Below, in pieces: positions 8,815 through 18,441 of a stretch of DNA of 64,000 nt. Source of the stretch: Prochlorococcus sp. AG-347-K16 (GTDB lineage: Bacteria > Cyanobacteriota > Cyanobacteriia > PCC-6307 > Cyanobiaceae); NCBI GenBank assembly GCA_003281405.1, contig QCCD01000002.1, positions 62,001-126,000 on the forward strand, in the 5' to 3' direction. The translations under genes and the position numbers were made by a program. The notes beneath the pieces are model-generated. The model was not told the origin of the DNA, did no database searches, and worked only from the letters and a program-made list of their open reading frames with translations. The number at the start of each line of letters is the position of its first letter. The stretch's first letter is position 1.

Positions 8815-10164
8815 ATGAAATTTGTCGTTATAGATGATGATCCCACAGGCTCTCAAACTGTTCACGATTGCTTATTACTGCTTAAGTGGGACTGCTCAAC
8901 TTTAGTAAAAGGTTTTGAATCTAAATCTAATTTATTTTTTATTTTGGCTAATACAAGGTCACTATCGGAAAATGATGCGAAATTAACAATAGAGGAAATT
9001 TGCAAAAATCTTAAGACTGTAATTACTTCTCAAGTCTATGAAGAAGAAATTATTTTTATAAGTAGAGGAGACTCTACTCTTCGAGGACATAACTTTTTAG
9101 AGCCAATTGCTCTAAATAGTTGCTTAGGTCCTTTTGATGCTACTTTTCATATTCCAGCTTTCATAGAGGGTAAAAGATTAACAATTAATGGATCTCATTT
9201 TGTTGATAAAACTCCTATTAGTAAAACGATTTTTGCAACAGATAAAATTTTTGGATACGAGACAAGTAATGTCAAGAATCTTTTGTTTCAGCAGAGTAAA
9301 TCGCAAATAAATTTTGAAGATATTCAAAATCTTTTATTGTCAGATATCGAAATGCTAAATGATGAAAAAAATAATATTGTTTTTAAAAAACTAAAGAACT
9401 TGAAGAATAATAAACATGTAGTTGTAGATGTAGAAAATTATTCTCAACTAAAAAAATTTTCTTTAGTAATTAAAAAATTAATTAAACAAAAAAAATTCCT
9501 TTTTCGAACTGCAGCAAGTTTTATAAGTTCAATTTCTGAGAAAAAAAGTGTCTACCAGAGTGAAATATTTTTCTCTAATTTAAGGATAAGAAATAAAGAA
9601 AAGAGTTTTCTTCCAGGACTTATAATTGTTGGATCTTATGTAGAACTTTCAACAACACAATTGAATAATTTATTACAGATAAGTAATTGCAATCCAGTTG
9701 AGTTGGATGTTTTTGAATTCTTTAAAATTACTTCATCAGATAATAATCAGAAACGAAGGAATTTGTTTAAAAATAAATTTTTGAGAGAAATTAGATGTTC
9801 TTTTGAGAAAGGAAAAACTCCTGTTTTGTTTACTTCAAGAAAATTTATGTCTTTAGATGCTTCTGAACTATTTAATTTTTATAATTTACTTGCTTGTTTT
9901 ATTGCTGAATTAGTCGCAGATTTGAAGTATGAAATAGGATATTTGATTTCAAAAGGTGGGATAACAACAAATTTGATTCTTAGTAAAGGACTTAATGCAG
10001 ATTATGTTTATCTTGAAGGACAGATTTTAACTGGCATTTCAGTGGTGACTTATAATCTAAAAAATGGCGAAAAACTTCCCATTGTTACTCATCCTGGAAA
10101 CATTGGCACTAAAGATTCCCTTGTTAATATTTGGAAAGTTTTTGAAAATAAAAATAATTTTTAA
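8815..10164 (+). CDS. Four-carbon acid sugar kinase family (DUF1537)
   Basis: The 449-residue protein begins MKFVVIDDDPTGSQTVHD, the typical N-terminal motif of the OtnK/DtnK-type four-carbon acid sugar kinases. ISRGDSTLRGH follows. The C-terminal nucleotide-binding part shows SKGGITTNLI, LTGISVVTY and THPGNIGTKDSL. Characterised members phosphorylate threonate or erythronate. Here no aldolase or dehydrogenase partner lies next to it, so the substrate is open. It is 13 bases after the epimerase-like gene and ends 2 bases before the icd stop on the other strand. Confidence 0.8.
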   Translation: MKFVVIDDDPTGSQTVHDCLLLLKWDCSTLVKGFESKSNLFFILANTRSLSENDAKLTIEEICKNLKTVITSQVYEEEIIFISRGDSTLRGHNFLEPIALNSCLGPFDATFHIPAFIEGKRLTINGSHFVDKTPISKTIFATDKIFGYETSNVKNLLFQQSKSQINFEDIQNLLLSDIEMLNDEKNNIVFKKLKNLKNNKHVVVDVENYSQLKKFSLVIKKLIKQKKFLFRTAASFISSISEKKSVYQSEIFFSNLRIRNKEKSFLPGLIIVGSYVELSTTQLNNLLQISNCNPVELDVFEFFKITSSDNNQKRRNLFKNKFLREIRCSFEKGKTPVLFTSRKFMSLDASELFNFYNLLACFIAELVADLKYEIGYLISKGGITTNLILSKGLNADYVYLEGQILTGISVVTYNLKNGEKLPIVTHPGNIGTKDSLVNIWKVFENKNNF

Positions 10165-10166
10165 AA

Positions 10167-11591
10167 TTAGAAATTTGAGATAATTTCTTCAGCAAAACTG
10201 CTGCAGGATAAAGGTTCTACTTTTGGTTCCATTAAGCGTGCTAGATCATAGGTGACTTTTTTTTGCTCTATTGCCTTACTTAAACCATTAGTAATTAAGT
10301 TAGCTGCCTCATTCCAACCAAAATATTCAAGCATCATTACACCACTAAGAATTACTGAGCCTGGATTAATTTTATTTAAGCCTGCATGTTTTGGTGCAGT
10401 ACCGTGCGTAGCTTCGAAAATTGCTGCATTATCTCCAATATTTGCACCAGGAGCCATACCTAGGCCACCAACAATTGCTGCAGCTGCATCAGAAACATAG
10501 TCTCCATTGAGATTTAAGGTAGCAAGAATTGAATATTCTTGAGGTCTAGTTTGAATTTGTTGAAATATACTATCAGCTATCCGATCATCAACAAGAATAA
10601 GTTCTTTCCATTTTCCATCTCCGTGAGAATTTGATATTGATGCAATAACTTCTTTAATTTCTTCGCAAATGAATGCTTTTTTGTTATTTGTAAGCTTGTC
10701 AAAACCTGGTTCAATTTTTCTAGCATTATTTTCAATTGTAATTTCTGGATTTTTCTGAATATTATCTAAAATCCAGCTTTCTCTTTCTGTAATGCAATCT
10801 TCTCTAAATTCATTTACTGCTAATTCATATCCCCAATCTCTAAATGCACCTTCTGTATATTTCATAATATTCCCTTTATGTACAAGAGTCACATGCCTTT
10901 TATCTCCTGATAATTTTTTGGCATGTTCAATAGCTTTTCTAATATGCCTTTGGCTACCAGATTTACTCACCGGTTTTATTCCAATACCTGATCCGTTGGG
11001 TATAGATCTATTTTTTAAATTTTTACTTTTTGGTATGACAACGTTATTTAAGTGATTAATTAATTCAAGACAATTATTATCTTCTGCTTCCCATTCAATT
11101 CCCATGTAGATATCCTCAGTATTTTCTCTATAAACAATAACGTCTAAATTTTGGGGATTTTTATGAGGGCTTGGAGTTCCTGAATAATATTTGCATGGTC
11201 TTACACAGCTATATAAATCAAATATTTGCCTTAATGCAACATTAAGAGATCTAATACCTCCACCGATCGGAGTTGTTAAAGGACCTTTGATCGCCACACC
11301 AAAGTGTTTGATTGCTTCAATAGTATCTTGAGGGAGGTAGTTATATGTTCCATAAAGTTCACAAGCTTCATCTCCTGCATAGACTTTAAACCAATTAATT
11401 TTTCTTTCATCTCCATAGCTTTTTTTAATAGCTGAATCAAGAACGATTTGAGTCGCAGGCCAAATATCAACTCCAGTACCATCACCCCTAATAAATGGGA
11501 CAATTGGATTATTAGGAACATTAGGTTTGCCTTGATTAAAAGTTATTATCTCGCCTTCATTAGGTAAAGTTAATTTTTCAAATTTTGGCAT
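10167..11591 (-). CDS. icd: Isocitrate dehydrogenase (NADP)
   Basis: The 474-residue enzyme oxidatively decarboxylates isocitrate to 2-oxoglutarate, the carbon skeleton for ammonium assimilation. Motifs include PFIRGDGTGVDIWPA, GPLTTPIGGGIRSLN, VYRENTEDIYMGIEW, LVHKGNIMKYTEGAFRDWGY and EATHGTAPKHAG. The length equals that of other cyanobacterial enzymes. It starts with ATG at 11591. A 12-bp inverted repeat lies about 15 bases upstream, inside its probable 5' leader. I looked for an NtcA-type GTA-N8-TAC site and found no good match. Confidence 0.95.
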   Translation of the reverse strand: MPKFEKLTLPNEGEIITFNQGKPNVPNNPIVPFIRGDGTGVDIWPATQIVLDSAIKKSYGDERKINWFKVYAGDEACELYGTYNYLPQDTIEAIKHFGVAIKGPLTTPIGGGIRSLNVALRQIFDLYSCVRPCKYYSGTPSPHKNPQNLDVIVYRENTEDIYMGIEWEAEDNNCLELINHLNNVVIPKSKNLKNRSIPNGSGIGIKPVSKSGSQRHIRKAIEHAKKLSGDKRHVTLVHKGNIMKYTEGAFRDWGYELAVNEFREDCITERESWILDNIQKNPEITIENNARKIEPGFDKLTNNKKAFICEEIKEVIASISNSHGDGKWKELILVDDRIADSIFQQIQTRPQEYSILATLNLNGDYVSDAAAAIVGGLGMAPGANIGDNAAIFEATHGTAPKHAGLNKINPGSVILSGVMMLEYFGWNEAANLITNGLSKAIEQKKVTYDLARLMEPKVEPLSCSSFAEEIISNF

Positions 11592-11607
11592 AGCATTGAA
11601 TTAGTAA

Positions 11608-11657
11608 AAGATAACTCATTGAAGTTCCTCGTATTGTAATTTGCGATGAGTTATTTT
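11608..11657. other. Long hairpin between icd and the next gene
   Basis: AAGATAACTCAT (11608-11619) can pair with ATGAGTTATTTT (11646-11657), with one G-T pair and a 26-base loop. On the plus strand the arm runs on into TTTTCTTT, like a terminator. On the minus strand the hairpin lies in the icd leader. No plus-strand gene precedes it. Its role is unknown. Confidence 0.45.
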
Positions 11658-11802
11658 CTTTAAAACCTAGAAATTTATTATTCAAATGTGAATAGAGAAT
11701 AGTTTATTGATCAGCATTTCAACATTTTTATTAAAAGAAAAAGTAGTTAATAAGCAAGTTAAAGCAAATTATGTCATTTTCAAAAAAAATACTCAGCTAT
11801 TT

Positions 11803-12234
11803 ATGAATGCGAGTTCAAATGTAAGTAATGTTGAAACAGCTAATAAAATTGCTTCCACTGCAGCTTTGTTTCGGAAATATTTTCCAGATGCAAGCGTAAA
11901 CTTTAGTCCTTGGGATAATTCAAATAATGAATCCATGCAAGATACTATTGATTTTGCGTTTCATTTCCCTGGTTGGAGTCCTCTTATTGAATGTAGAGCA
12001 ATCCTCTTACAATTAAGAATTGAAAATGATAATAATAAAAGAGTTCCAAAATTATTGGGAATAATAATGCGAGGTATGATTGTTCCATCTGAGAGATGGA
12101 GAGTAGCTACCATCGGTGATTGGGAAATGACTGGCACTCATCTACCGCAAAAGGAACAAAAAGATAACCTTTTTTTGGTTTGTAAAGAACTTTATAAGCT
12201 ATTCTCTACAACATCCGCTGGTAACAAAAATTAG
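11803..12234 (+). CDS. Conserved protein of unknown function upstream of ho1
   Basis: From ATG at 11803 the protein has 143 residues (MNASSNVSNVETANK). An upstream in-frame TTG at 11707 would give 175 residues, but that extension is Lys-rich and low complexity, so I prefer the ATG. Visible segments are PDASVNFSPWDNSNN, DFAFHFPGWSPLIECR and SERWRVATIGDWEMTGTHLP. They look like a compact globular domain, with no signal peptide or membrane segment. I do not recognise the family. It lies 57 bases before ho1 on the same strand, so a link to bilin metabolism is possible but unproven. Confidence 0.7.
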   Translation: MNASSNVSNVETANKIASTAALFRKYFPDASVNFSPWDNSNNESMQDTIDFAFHFPGWSPLIECRAILLQLRIENDNNKRVPKLLGIIMRGMIVPSERWRVATIGDWEMTGTHLPQKEQKDNLFLVCKELYKLFSTTSAGNKN

Positions 12235-12291
12235 CTGTTTTATGTATTTTCCTTGTAGATTAAATACACTTACAAAAATAATTCAAAATAT

Positions 12292-13002
12292 ATGGCAGTC
12301 GCTCTTGCGGGACAATTAAGAGAAGGGACAAAAAAATCCCACACTATGGCAGAAAATACTGGCTTTGTGGCTTGTTTTTTAAAAGGAGTTGTTGAAAAAA
12401 AATCTTATAGAAAATTAATTAGTGATTTATATTTTGTTTATGAAGCTATGGAAGAAGAAATTGAAAGACTAGTCAATGAGGAACATCCTGTAATAAAACC
12501 TATAGGTTTTAAATCATTATTCAGGAAAGAAACTCTTGTAAATGATCTAAAATTTTATTTTGGTGATAACTGGAAGAATGAAATTAATATTTCTCACTCA
12601 GCAAAAGAATATGTTGAAAGAATACGAGATGTCGCAAAAAATTCACCAGAGCTATTGGTTGGTCACCACTACACTCGCTATATAGGAGATTTATCTGGGG
12701 GACAAATTTTGAAAAGGATTGCTAAAAAAGCATTAAATTTGCAGGGAAATGATGGTTTAAATTTTTATGAGTTTGAATTAATTGCTGATGAAAAGAAATT
12801 CAAGGAAGAATATTCCCTTACGTTGAATCAACTTCCAATAAATCAAAAGACTGCTGATCAAATTATTGATGAAGCTAATCAAGCTTTTACTTACAATATG
12901 AAAATGTTTAAGGAGCTTGAAGGTAACTTGATTGCTGTTTTAGGCAAGATTGTATTTAATTACATTACAAAAAAAGTAAGGAAAGGAAGCACCGAGACCT
13001 AG
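12292..13002 (+). CDS. ho1: Haem oxygenase
   Basis: The 236-residue enzyme opens haem to biliverdin IX-alpha, CO and iron, using ferredoxin as electron donor. The proximal haem ligand is His17 in LREGTKKSHTMAEN, and the distal helix is YIGDLSGGQILKRI. The length matches cyanobacterial HO1. It is the first gene of ho1-pebA-pebB, with 6 bases to pebA, so its biliverdin should go straight to the bilin reductases. The assignment is secure. Confidence 0.95.
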   Translation: MAVALAGQLREGTKKSHTMAENTGFVACFLKGVVEKKSYRKLISDLYFVYEAMEEEIERLVNEEHPVIKPIGFKSLFRKETLVNDLKFYFGDNWKNEINISHSAKEYVERIRDVAKNSPELLVGHHYTRYIGDLSGGQILKRIAKKALNLQGNDGLNFYEFELIADEKKFKEEYSLTLNQLPINQKTADQIIDEANQAFTYNMKMFKELEGNLIAVLGKIVFNYITKKVRKGSTET

Positions 13003-13008
13003 TAATTT

Positions 13009-13719
13009 ATGTTTAATTCATTAGTTGATTTTATAAAAACCAATATTGATGAATTAAATGGTCATGAAGTACAAATACCTAGCGAATTCAAAGAACATCA
13101 CAATGAAGACTCAAAATATATTATTAAAAATTGGCTTTTTTCATCCCCCGAATATAGAAAGTGGAGAATAACAAGATTAGATGGTGGCAAAAAACTGCAA
13201 GTGTTTAATACAGTCGCATATCCAAATTTTGATAGTGAAATGCCTATTTTAGGAGCCGATATTTTATGGTTTGGAACTTCTCAAAAGTTATTAGCAATAC
13301 TTGATTATCAACCTTTAATTCAAGAAGGCAAGTATCTTGAAAAATATTGTTCAAGTTTAGGTAGTATCAAGAAAAAATATTCTGAATTTGACAATAATAA
13401 AATGAAGAATATATATGATTCAAAAAAGTATTTTTCCCCATGGGTGATTATATGTAGGGGGAATAAATTAAATCTTGATAGAGATTTAAATAATATATTC
13501 TATTCATTTGTAAATAACTATTTAAACATTTATAAATCGAATCCCGCTAATCAATTTTTAAATGCAGAAGAAATCAAGATTAATCAAATTAAATACGATA
13601 AATATAGTTTTGAAAAAGATCCTGCAGATAAATTGTTCAAATCTTTTTTTGGAGAAAAATGGACAAAAAAATTTATCAATAAATTTCTTTTTACATTAAA
13701 TAATGAGATTATTCGTTGA
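13009..13719 (+). CDS. pebA: 15,16-dihydrobiliverdin:ferredoxin oxidoreductase PebA
   Basis: The 236-residue protein belongs to the ferredoxin-dependent bilin reductases. Typical pieces are [52 protein letters not shown] and a C-terminal [15 protein letters not shown]. PebA reduces biliverdin to 15,16-dihydrobiliverdin. The choice of PebA over PebB rests on position (directly after ho1) and on the N-terminal half. Its TGA is immediately followed by the ATG of pebB, so translation is probably coupled and the intermediate could be channelled. Confidence 0.9.
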   Translation: MFNSLVDFIKTNIDELNGHEVQIPSEFKEHHNEDSKYIIKNWLFSSPEYRKWRITRLDGGKKLQVFNTVAYPNFDSEMPILGADILWFGTSQKLLAILDYQPLIQEGKYLEKYCSSLGSIKKKYSEFDNNKMKNIYDSKKYFSPWVIICRGNKLNLDRDLNNIFYSFVNNYLNIYKSNPANQFLNAEEIKINQIKYDKYSFEKDPADKLFKSFFGEKWTKKFINKFLFTLNNEIIR

Positions 13720-14481
13720 ATGTTAATACAAGATACTATTTTCTACAGGCCAGATTGGAGATGGCATATTTTTCTAAAATATTTAACTAATAATTTAAGT
13801 AAATATAACTGTTTAGAAAAAAAAATACCCTCGGAATATTCTTTTAAAGATTCAACTTATGGTTCAAAAAAATCAAAAAAAAATGTGAATCTCTCTACTT
13901 GGGGTGTAATGCATAAAAAAAGAATTCAATTCGCAAGAGCAGTGTGTATAAATAGTCCAAATTATTCTGTTTTAAATTTTTTAATAATTCCTAATACTAT
14001 TTATAATGTCCCATTTTTTGGAGTAGATTTTGTTTCTCTCCCTAATAGTCATCTATTAGTATTAGATTTTCAGCCTTCATTAAAAATACGAAATCAATAC
14101 AATAATGAGTTATTAGAAAAACTAATAAAACTCAAAAATCATTGTCATTCATCACTCCCATTAGCTGAAAAAATGTCTGCAGATGTAGCTAGATTTTTTT
14201 CTCCAGGAGTAATATGGTCAAAATTACCAAAGGAAGAAATGAGTGATTTTTTGATTGCTAATCAGCTTTATAAATCATTTAAGGAATATCTTGATTTGTA
14301 TTTGGAAATTCTTTTTGAAAGCAAAGAAGTCAATATGGAACTGCGAAAAGAATTAATAAATGGTCAATATAATTATTTGAAATATAGAAGAGAAAATGAT
14401 CCAGCAAGGCCAATGTTGTCGAGTTTGTTTGGTAAAGAATTTACTGAATCTTTAATTAAAGAAGTTTTGTTTACTACTTAA
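13720..14481 (+). CDS. pebB: Phycoerythrobilin:ferredoxin oxidoreductase PebB
   Basis: The 253-residue bilin reductase completes phycoerythrobilin synthesis from 15,16-dihydrobiliverdin. Motifs include [51 protein letters not shown] and the C-terminal [15 protein letters not shown]. It starts on the base after the pebA stop. High-light Prochlorococcus lacks phycobilisomes and keeps only a reduced phycoerythrin, so retention of a complete bilin pathway is notable. Confidence 0.9.
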   Translation: MLIQDTIFYRPDWRWHIFLKYLTNNLSKYNCLEKKIPSEYSFKDSTYGSKKSKKNVNLSTWGVMHKKRIQFARAVCINSPNYSVLNFLIIPNTIYNVPFFGVDFVSLPNSHLLVLDFQPSLKIRNQYNNELLEKLIKLKNHCHSSLPLAEKMSADVARFFSPGVIWSKLPKEEMSDFLIANQLYKSFKEYLDLYLEILFESKEVNMELRKELINGQYNYLKYRRENDPARPMLSSLFGKEFTESLIKEVLFTT

Positions 14482-14487
14482 AGGTCT

Positions 14488-14493
14488 TATAAT
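14488..14493 (+). promoter_or_regulatory. Possible -10 box of the small phosphatase gene
   Basis: A consensus TATAAT lies 20 bases before the ATG at 14514. A weak TTGTTT at 14467-14472 is only 15 bases upstream of it. Cyanobacterial promoters often lack a good -35 box. The call rests on motif and position only. Confidence 0.3.
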
Positions 14494-14513
14494 CTATTGA
14501 AAGTTAAAACCAT

Positions 14514-14987
14514 ATGAAAAAAATTTCTGTTCTTTTTGTATGTTTGGGAAATATTTGTAGGTCTCCTGCAGCAGAAGCTATCTTTACCAGCCTAATTGAA
14601 AAGAAGGGGTTAACCGATGGCTTTATTGTAGATTCTGCTGGAACTGGGAGTTGGCATATTGGAAAAAAAGCTGACTCTAGGATGATAATTGCGGCAGAAA
14701 GAAGAGATACAAATATCATAAGCAGGGCTCGTCAAATTACTAACAAAGATTTTGACGAATTTAACTATATTCTTGCGATGGACGACTCAAATTTTAGAAA
14801 TATTCAAGATCTTAAAGTTAGATCCGCTTCAAGTGATTTTGCATTAATTAAAAAAATACAAGATTTTAGATCAGTTTTTAATGAGAAAGAAGTTCCTGAC
14901 CCATATTTTGGAGGTGATGAGGGCTTCGATTATGTACTTGATATTCTGGAAGACTCTGTAAACGGTTTTTTGGAAAGTATTTCTTGA
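14514..14987 (+). CDS. Low-molecular-weight protein tyrosine phosphatase
   Basis: The 157-residue protein has the catalytic P-loop VCLGNICRSP, with nucleophile Cys10 and Arg16. The general-acid loop is DPYFGGDEGFDYV, with Asp129. This is the low-molecular-weight phosphotyrosine phosphatase family, also close to arsenate reductases. The DPYF loop and CLGNICRS favour the phosphatase. The cellular target is unknown. It follows pebB by 32 bases and converges with panC-cmk, with 2 bases between the stops. Confidence 0.9.
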   Translation: MKKISVLFVCLGNICRSPAAEAIFTSLIEKKGLTDGFIVDSAGTGSWHIGKKADSRMIIAAERRDTNIISRARQITNKDFDEFNYILAMDDSNFRNIQDLKVRSASSDFALIKKIQDFRSVFNEKEVPDPYFGGDEGFDYVLDILEDSVNGFLESIS

Positions 14988-14989
14988 AT

Positions 14990-16522
14990 TTATTTGATCT
15001 CAGTCTCTTTAGGAATTTTGTCATTATAAAGATCAATAATTTTATCCACTATCTCATTAATTGAATATCCATCCGAAATAATTTCTATTGCGTCGTTCGC
15101 TTTAATTAGAGGTGAAATTTCTCTATTGGAATCTTCAAAATCTCTTTTCTTTATAAGTTCTTTTAATGTATGAAGGTCAATTTCTTGTGAGTCTTTACTA
15201 TTTTTATCAGATTTTCTTCTTTTTGCTCTTTCATCGATGCTAGCAGTTAAAAATATTTTAAGTTCTGCATTAGGAAAAACAGTAGTTCCGATATCTCTTC
15301 CCTCAGCTACAAGTCCACCTGATTCTCCAATTTTTCTTTGTTCTTCTACTAAGAATTTTCTTACTTCTTTTATTGAAGAAATTTTAGAAACAATTGAACT
15401 TATCTTTTGCGATCTAATTTCTTCAGTAACACAGTAGTTATTAATATAAACATCTTGATTTGAATTTGTATTCGACTTAAAAATAATAGATATATCTTTA
15501 AGAATGGTCTTCAATTTTTTTTCTTTTTTATAATCAATATTTTCTTTGATTAGGAGCCAACTCAATGCCCTATACATCGCTCCAGTATCTAAATATAATA
15601 ATTTAAGTTTCTTAGCTATTAACTTTGTTACAGTACTTTTTCCTGACCCTGCAGGACCATCAATTGCAATAATGGGACTTCTTTTCATTAGAAAAACGTG
15701 ATCAATTAATCTTGTCTCTCCACATCTTATCGCACCAGCCAGTAAAGAAATATTATCCTCAAGCCTTGCTTTTTGGAGTGTATGAGGGTGTAAATGTTCT
15801 AAATATTCAATTGAAATTTTTTTTTCTGATATCTTTTTTGTTATTTCGTTTAAATTGATCTTTTTTTCTTGTTGAAATATTTTCTTTGCTTCTAATAACT
15901 CACTTGAAAAAAACCTAATCAACTTTCTTTCGTCTTTTGATAAATGTACATTACGTGAACTTAAAGGAATTCCATCAAAATCTCTTTGTGTAGGAATAGA
16001 TTTTATAGCAACATTTAATTTCTCTTTTAGGACAAGATTTTTTAAAATTAAAAGTTGTTGCCAATCTTTTTCTCCTAAGTAAAGATTTTTAGGCTTGATG
16101 AGATTAAGTAATCTATAAACAACTGTACAAACGCCATCAAAATGTCCAATTCGATTTAATCCACATAATGCAGAAGATAATTCTAGTGGCGCTGTTAGGA
16201 ATTTAATATTTTGATTATTTGGTGGATATATATCTTCATTACTTGGGATAAAGATGGCATCCGCGCCATTTGCAAAGGAGATTTTTATATCATTATCAAT
16301 TGTTTTAGGATAATTCTCTAAATCTAACTTGTTATCGAATTGAAGTGGATTAATAAAAATACTTACTAAATTAATATTAGAATTGTCATTTTTTGCTGTT
16401 GATATTAATTTTATATGTCCATTATGAAGATTACCCATTGTTGGAATAAAGTTAATTTCATTATTTATATTTCTCCTCCAATTTTCTATTTCTTCAGTTT
16501 TACTTATTATTACTTTCTTCAC
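14990..16522 (-). CDS. panC-cmk: Bifunctional pantoate ligase / cytidylate kinase
   Basis: One 510-residue chain carries two enzymes. Residues 1-280 are pantothenate synthetase (IPTMGNLHNGHIKLI with His33 and His36, SIFINPLQF, FDGVCTVVYRL), which joins pantoate to beta-alanine. Residues about 283-505 are cytidylate kinase (P-loop DGPAGSGKSTV at 288-298, LYLDTGAMYRAL, VAEGRDIGTTVFP). The fusion is known from cyanobacteria. It thus links coenzyme A and pyrimidine nucleotide metabolism in one polypeptide. It is divergent from purM. Confidence 0.94.
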   Translation of the reverse strand: MKKVIISKTEEIENWRRNINNEINFIPTMGNLHNGHIKLISTAKNDNSNINLVSIFINPLQFDNKLDLENYPKTIDNDIKISFANGADAIFIPSNEDIYPPNNQNIKFLTAPLELSSALCGLNRIGHFDGVCTVVYRLLNLIKPKNLYLGEKDWQQLLILKNLVLKEKLNVAIKSIPTQRDFDGIPLSSRNVHLSKDERKLIRFFSSELLEAKKIFQQEKKINLNEITKKISEKKISIEYLEHLHPHTLQKARLEDNISLLAGAIRCGETRLIDHVFLMKRSPIIAIDGPAGSGKSTVTKLIAKKLKLLYLDTGAMYRALSWLLIKENIDYKKEKKLKTILKDISIIFKSNTNSNQDVYINNYCVTEEIRSQKISSIVSKISSIKEVRKFLVEEQRKIGESGGLVAEGRDIGTTVFPNAELKIFLTASIDERAKRRKSDKNSKDSQEIDLHTLKELIKKRDFEDSNREISPLIKANDAIEIISDGYSINEIVDKIIDLYNDKIPKETEIK

Positions 16523-16620
16523 TTTGTTTTTAAAAAATAAATCTATTTGATAAATAATTACTGGACAAAAGCAATCTTAGGAGGAATATCTATATAGGGA
16601 GAGTCTATCATTTTTATTTC

Positions 16621-17664
16621 ATGGATTACAAAACATCAGGTGTTGATATAGAAGCTGGACGTGAATTTGTTTCCGAAATTAAACAGGCAGTTGAAGGTAC
16701 TCATACATCTAATGTGATTGAGGGTATTGGCGGATTCGGAGGCTTGTTTAGAATTCCTATCGATAGTTTTAAAAAACCAGTTCTTGTTTCAGGAACTGAT
16801 GGTGTTGGGACAAAATTAGAATTAGCCCAAAGTAAAAACTTTCACTTTGAGGTTGGTATTGATTTAGTTGCTATGTGCATGAACGATATCATTACTAGTG
16901 GTGCAAAACCTCTATTTTTTCTGGATTATATTGCTACTGGTAAGCTTGATAAGAAACAATTATTGAGGGTTGTTCAGGGAATTTCACACGGCTGCGGAGA
17001 AAATAACTGCTCATTACTAGGCGGAGAAACTGCTGAAATGCCAGGATTTTATTCAAAAAATAAATATGATCTTGCAGGATTTTGTGTTGGAATAGTTGAT
17101 GAGGACAAGCTTATTAATGGTAAAAAAGTCTCTGAAAATGACTTAATAATTGCTTTAAAAAGTAATGGAGTTCATAGTAATGGCTTTAGTTTAGTAAGAA
17201 AAATTATCCAAAACAATAATCAAATAGAAAAGGAATTTGAAAAAGTTTCTCACTTAAGTTTTTATGATGAGTTATTAAAACCTACAAAAATTTATAATAA
17301 TGTGATTAACCAATTGTTATCTGAAAATATAGAAATTAAAGCAATGTCTCATATAACTGGAGGTGGAATTCCAGAAAATTTACCAAGATGTATTCCTTCT
17401 GATTTTATTCCTTATATCAATACCAGTTCTTGGGAAATACCTATTTTATTTAAATTCCTTAAAGACAAAGGATCTATTCCTGAAAAAGATTTTTGGAATA
17501 CTTTTAATCTTGGAGTTGGATTTTGTTTAATTATTGATAAAAAATTTAAGGACGCGATATTAAGTATCTGTAAAGATTATGATATAGATAGTTGGGAAAT
17601 TGGAAAGATAGTGCGAAAAAATAATTCAACAATTAGTAAATTTTTGCCAGAAATTTTAACTTAA
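16621..17664 (+). CDS. purM: Phosphoribosylformylglycinamidine cyclo-ligase
   Basis: The 347-residue AIR synthetase closes the imidazole ring in purine synthesis. Hallmarks are GIGGFGGLF, VLVSGTDGVGTKL, DLVAMCMNDIITSGAKPLFFLDYIA split over residues 80-106, LLGGETAEMPGFY and ITGGGIPENLPRCIP. The length is normal. It starts with ATG at 16621, 98 bases from the divergent panC-cmk start. Confidence 0.95.
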   Translation: MDYKTSGVDIEAGREFVSEIKQAVEGTHTSNVIEGIGGFGGLFRIPIDSFKKPVLVSGTDGVGTKLELAQSKNFHFEVGIDLVAMCMNDIITSGAKPLFFLDYIATGKLDKKQLLRVVQGISHGCGENNCSLLGGETAEMPGFYSKNKYDLAGFCVGIVDEDKLINGKKVSENDLIIALKSNGVHSNGFSLVRKIIQNNNQIEKEFEKVSHLSFYDELLKPTKIYNNVINQLLSENIEIKAMSHITGGGIPENLPRCIPSDFIPYINTSSWEIPILFKFLKDKGSIPEKDFWNTFNLGVGFCLIIDKKFKDAILSICKDYDIDSWEIGKIVRKNNSTISKFLPEILT

Positions 17665-17734
17665 ATTTGTTCATCTTTTTTAAACGAGTTTTAAAAAATT
17701 ATTTTTTATACCCAAATGAAAAAGTTAGGTGTAA

Positions 17735-17740
17735 TATAAT
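17735..17740 (+). promoter_or_regulatory. Possible -10 box before the 214-residue unknown gene
   Basis: A consensus TATAAT lies 56 bases before the ATG at 17797. A small hairpin (CCGA/TCGG, 17751-17764) would fall near the start of the resulting leader. No -35 box is seen. The call rests on motif and position. Confidence 0.3.
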
Positions 17741-17796
17741 AAAATTACAGCCGAATTATATCGGAAGTTTAAGTATTAAGATTTAACCTTTATTCA

Positions 17797-18441
17797 ATGC
17801 CCTTTGCAAATAATCAAAGAATTACACGTAGACGTAGTTCAGCTGGCCCTACACCTCCAAAAAGACCAATAGGTAATAATTCCGAATCAAATGGTAGACA
17901 GGCTCAAGGCCCAAGACCAACTTTCTTGACACTAAGGGATCATGGAAAAGTTTTTGTCGCGGATTTACCTAATTTGTCTGATGGTCAATTAGCGCATATT
18001 AGTAAAGAAGCGAATGAAGTTTTGAATAGTTTGGAAAAAAGACTAAGTGATCTTGAAAATGAACCTAATGTTAGTAATCCGGAAAACGATACGCTGATAA
18101 AAGCCTCTACTAAAAGAGACGTCACACTGAGGTTTATTAAATCAATAGAAGAAGAACAAGAACATAGAAAGAATAATCCTGCTTTACGAGATGCTGCATC
18201 TGAATCGTTACCGAGAACTTTTCTTGAGGTTGCTAGACATAGATTGCCTGGAGCAACTTTTGATTCACTTCTTCGAGAGGCTCTTGAAGCTTGTGCAGTT
18301 GATGAGAGTGCTGAAGAAAATCAAGTTATTGATGAGCCTAAAGAAACTGTAAAAATTATGGATATACCCTCTTCCAACACTAATGCTTCACTTGTTGTTA
18401 GTATCGACTCACGTGATAATCCTAAGAATGACTCTATTTGA
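17797..18441 (+). CDS. Conserved cyanobacterial protein of unknown function with basic N-terminus
   Basis: The 214-residue protein has a strongly basic, Pro/Gly-rich and probably disordered N-terminal 45 residues (ITRRRSSAGPTPPKRPIG). A helical middle follows (ISKEANEVLNSLEKRLSDLENE). A second segment reads LPRTFLEVARHRLPGATFDSLLREALEACAV, and the tail is acidic. No named family is recognised. The basic tail could bind nucleic acid, but this is a guess from composition. The start of a small Cys-containing gene overlaps its end by 14 bases. Confidence 0.7.
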   Translation: MPFANNQRITRRRSSAGPTPPKRPIGNNSESNGRQAQGPRPTFLTLRDHGKVFVADLPNLSDGQLAHISKEANEVLNSLEKRLSDLENEPNVSNPENDTLIKASTKRDVTLRFIKSIEEEQEHRKNNPALRDAASESLPRTFLEVARHRLPGATFDSLLREALEACAVDESAEENQVIDEPKETVKIMDIPSSNTNASLVVSIDSRDNPKNDSI

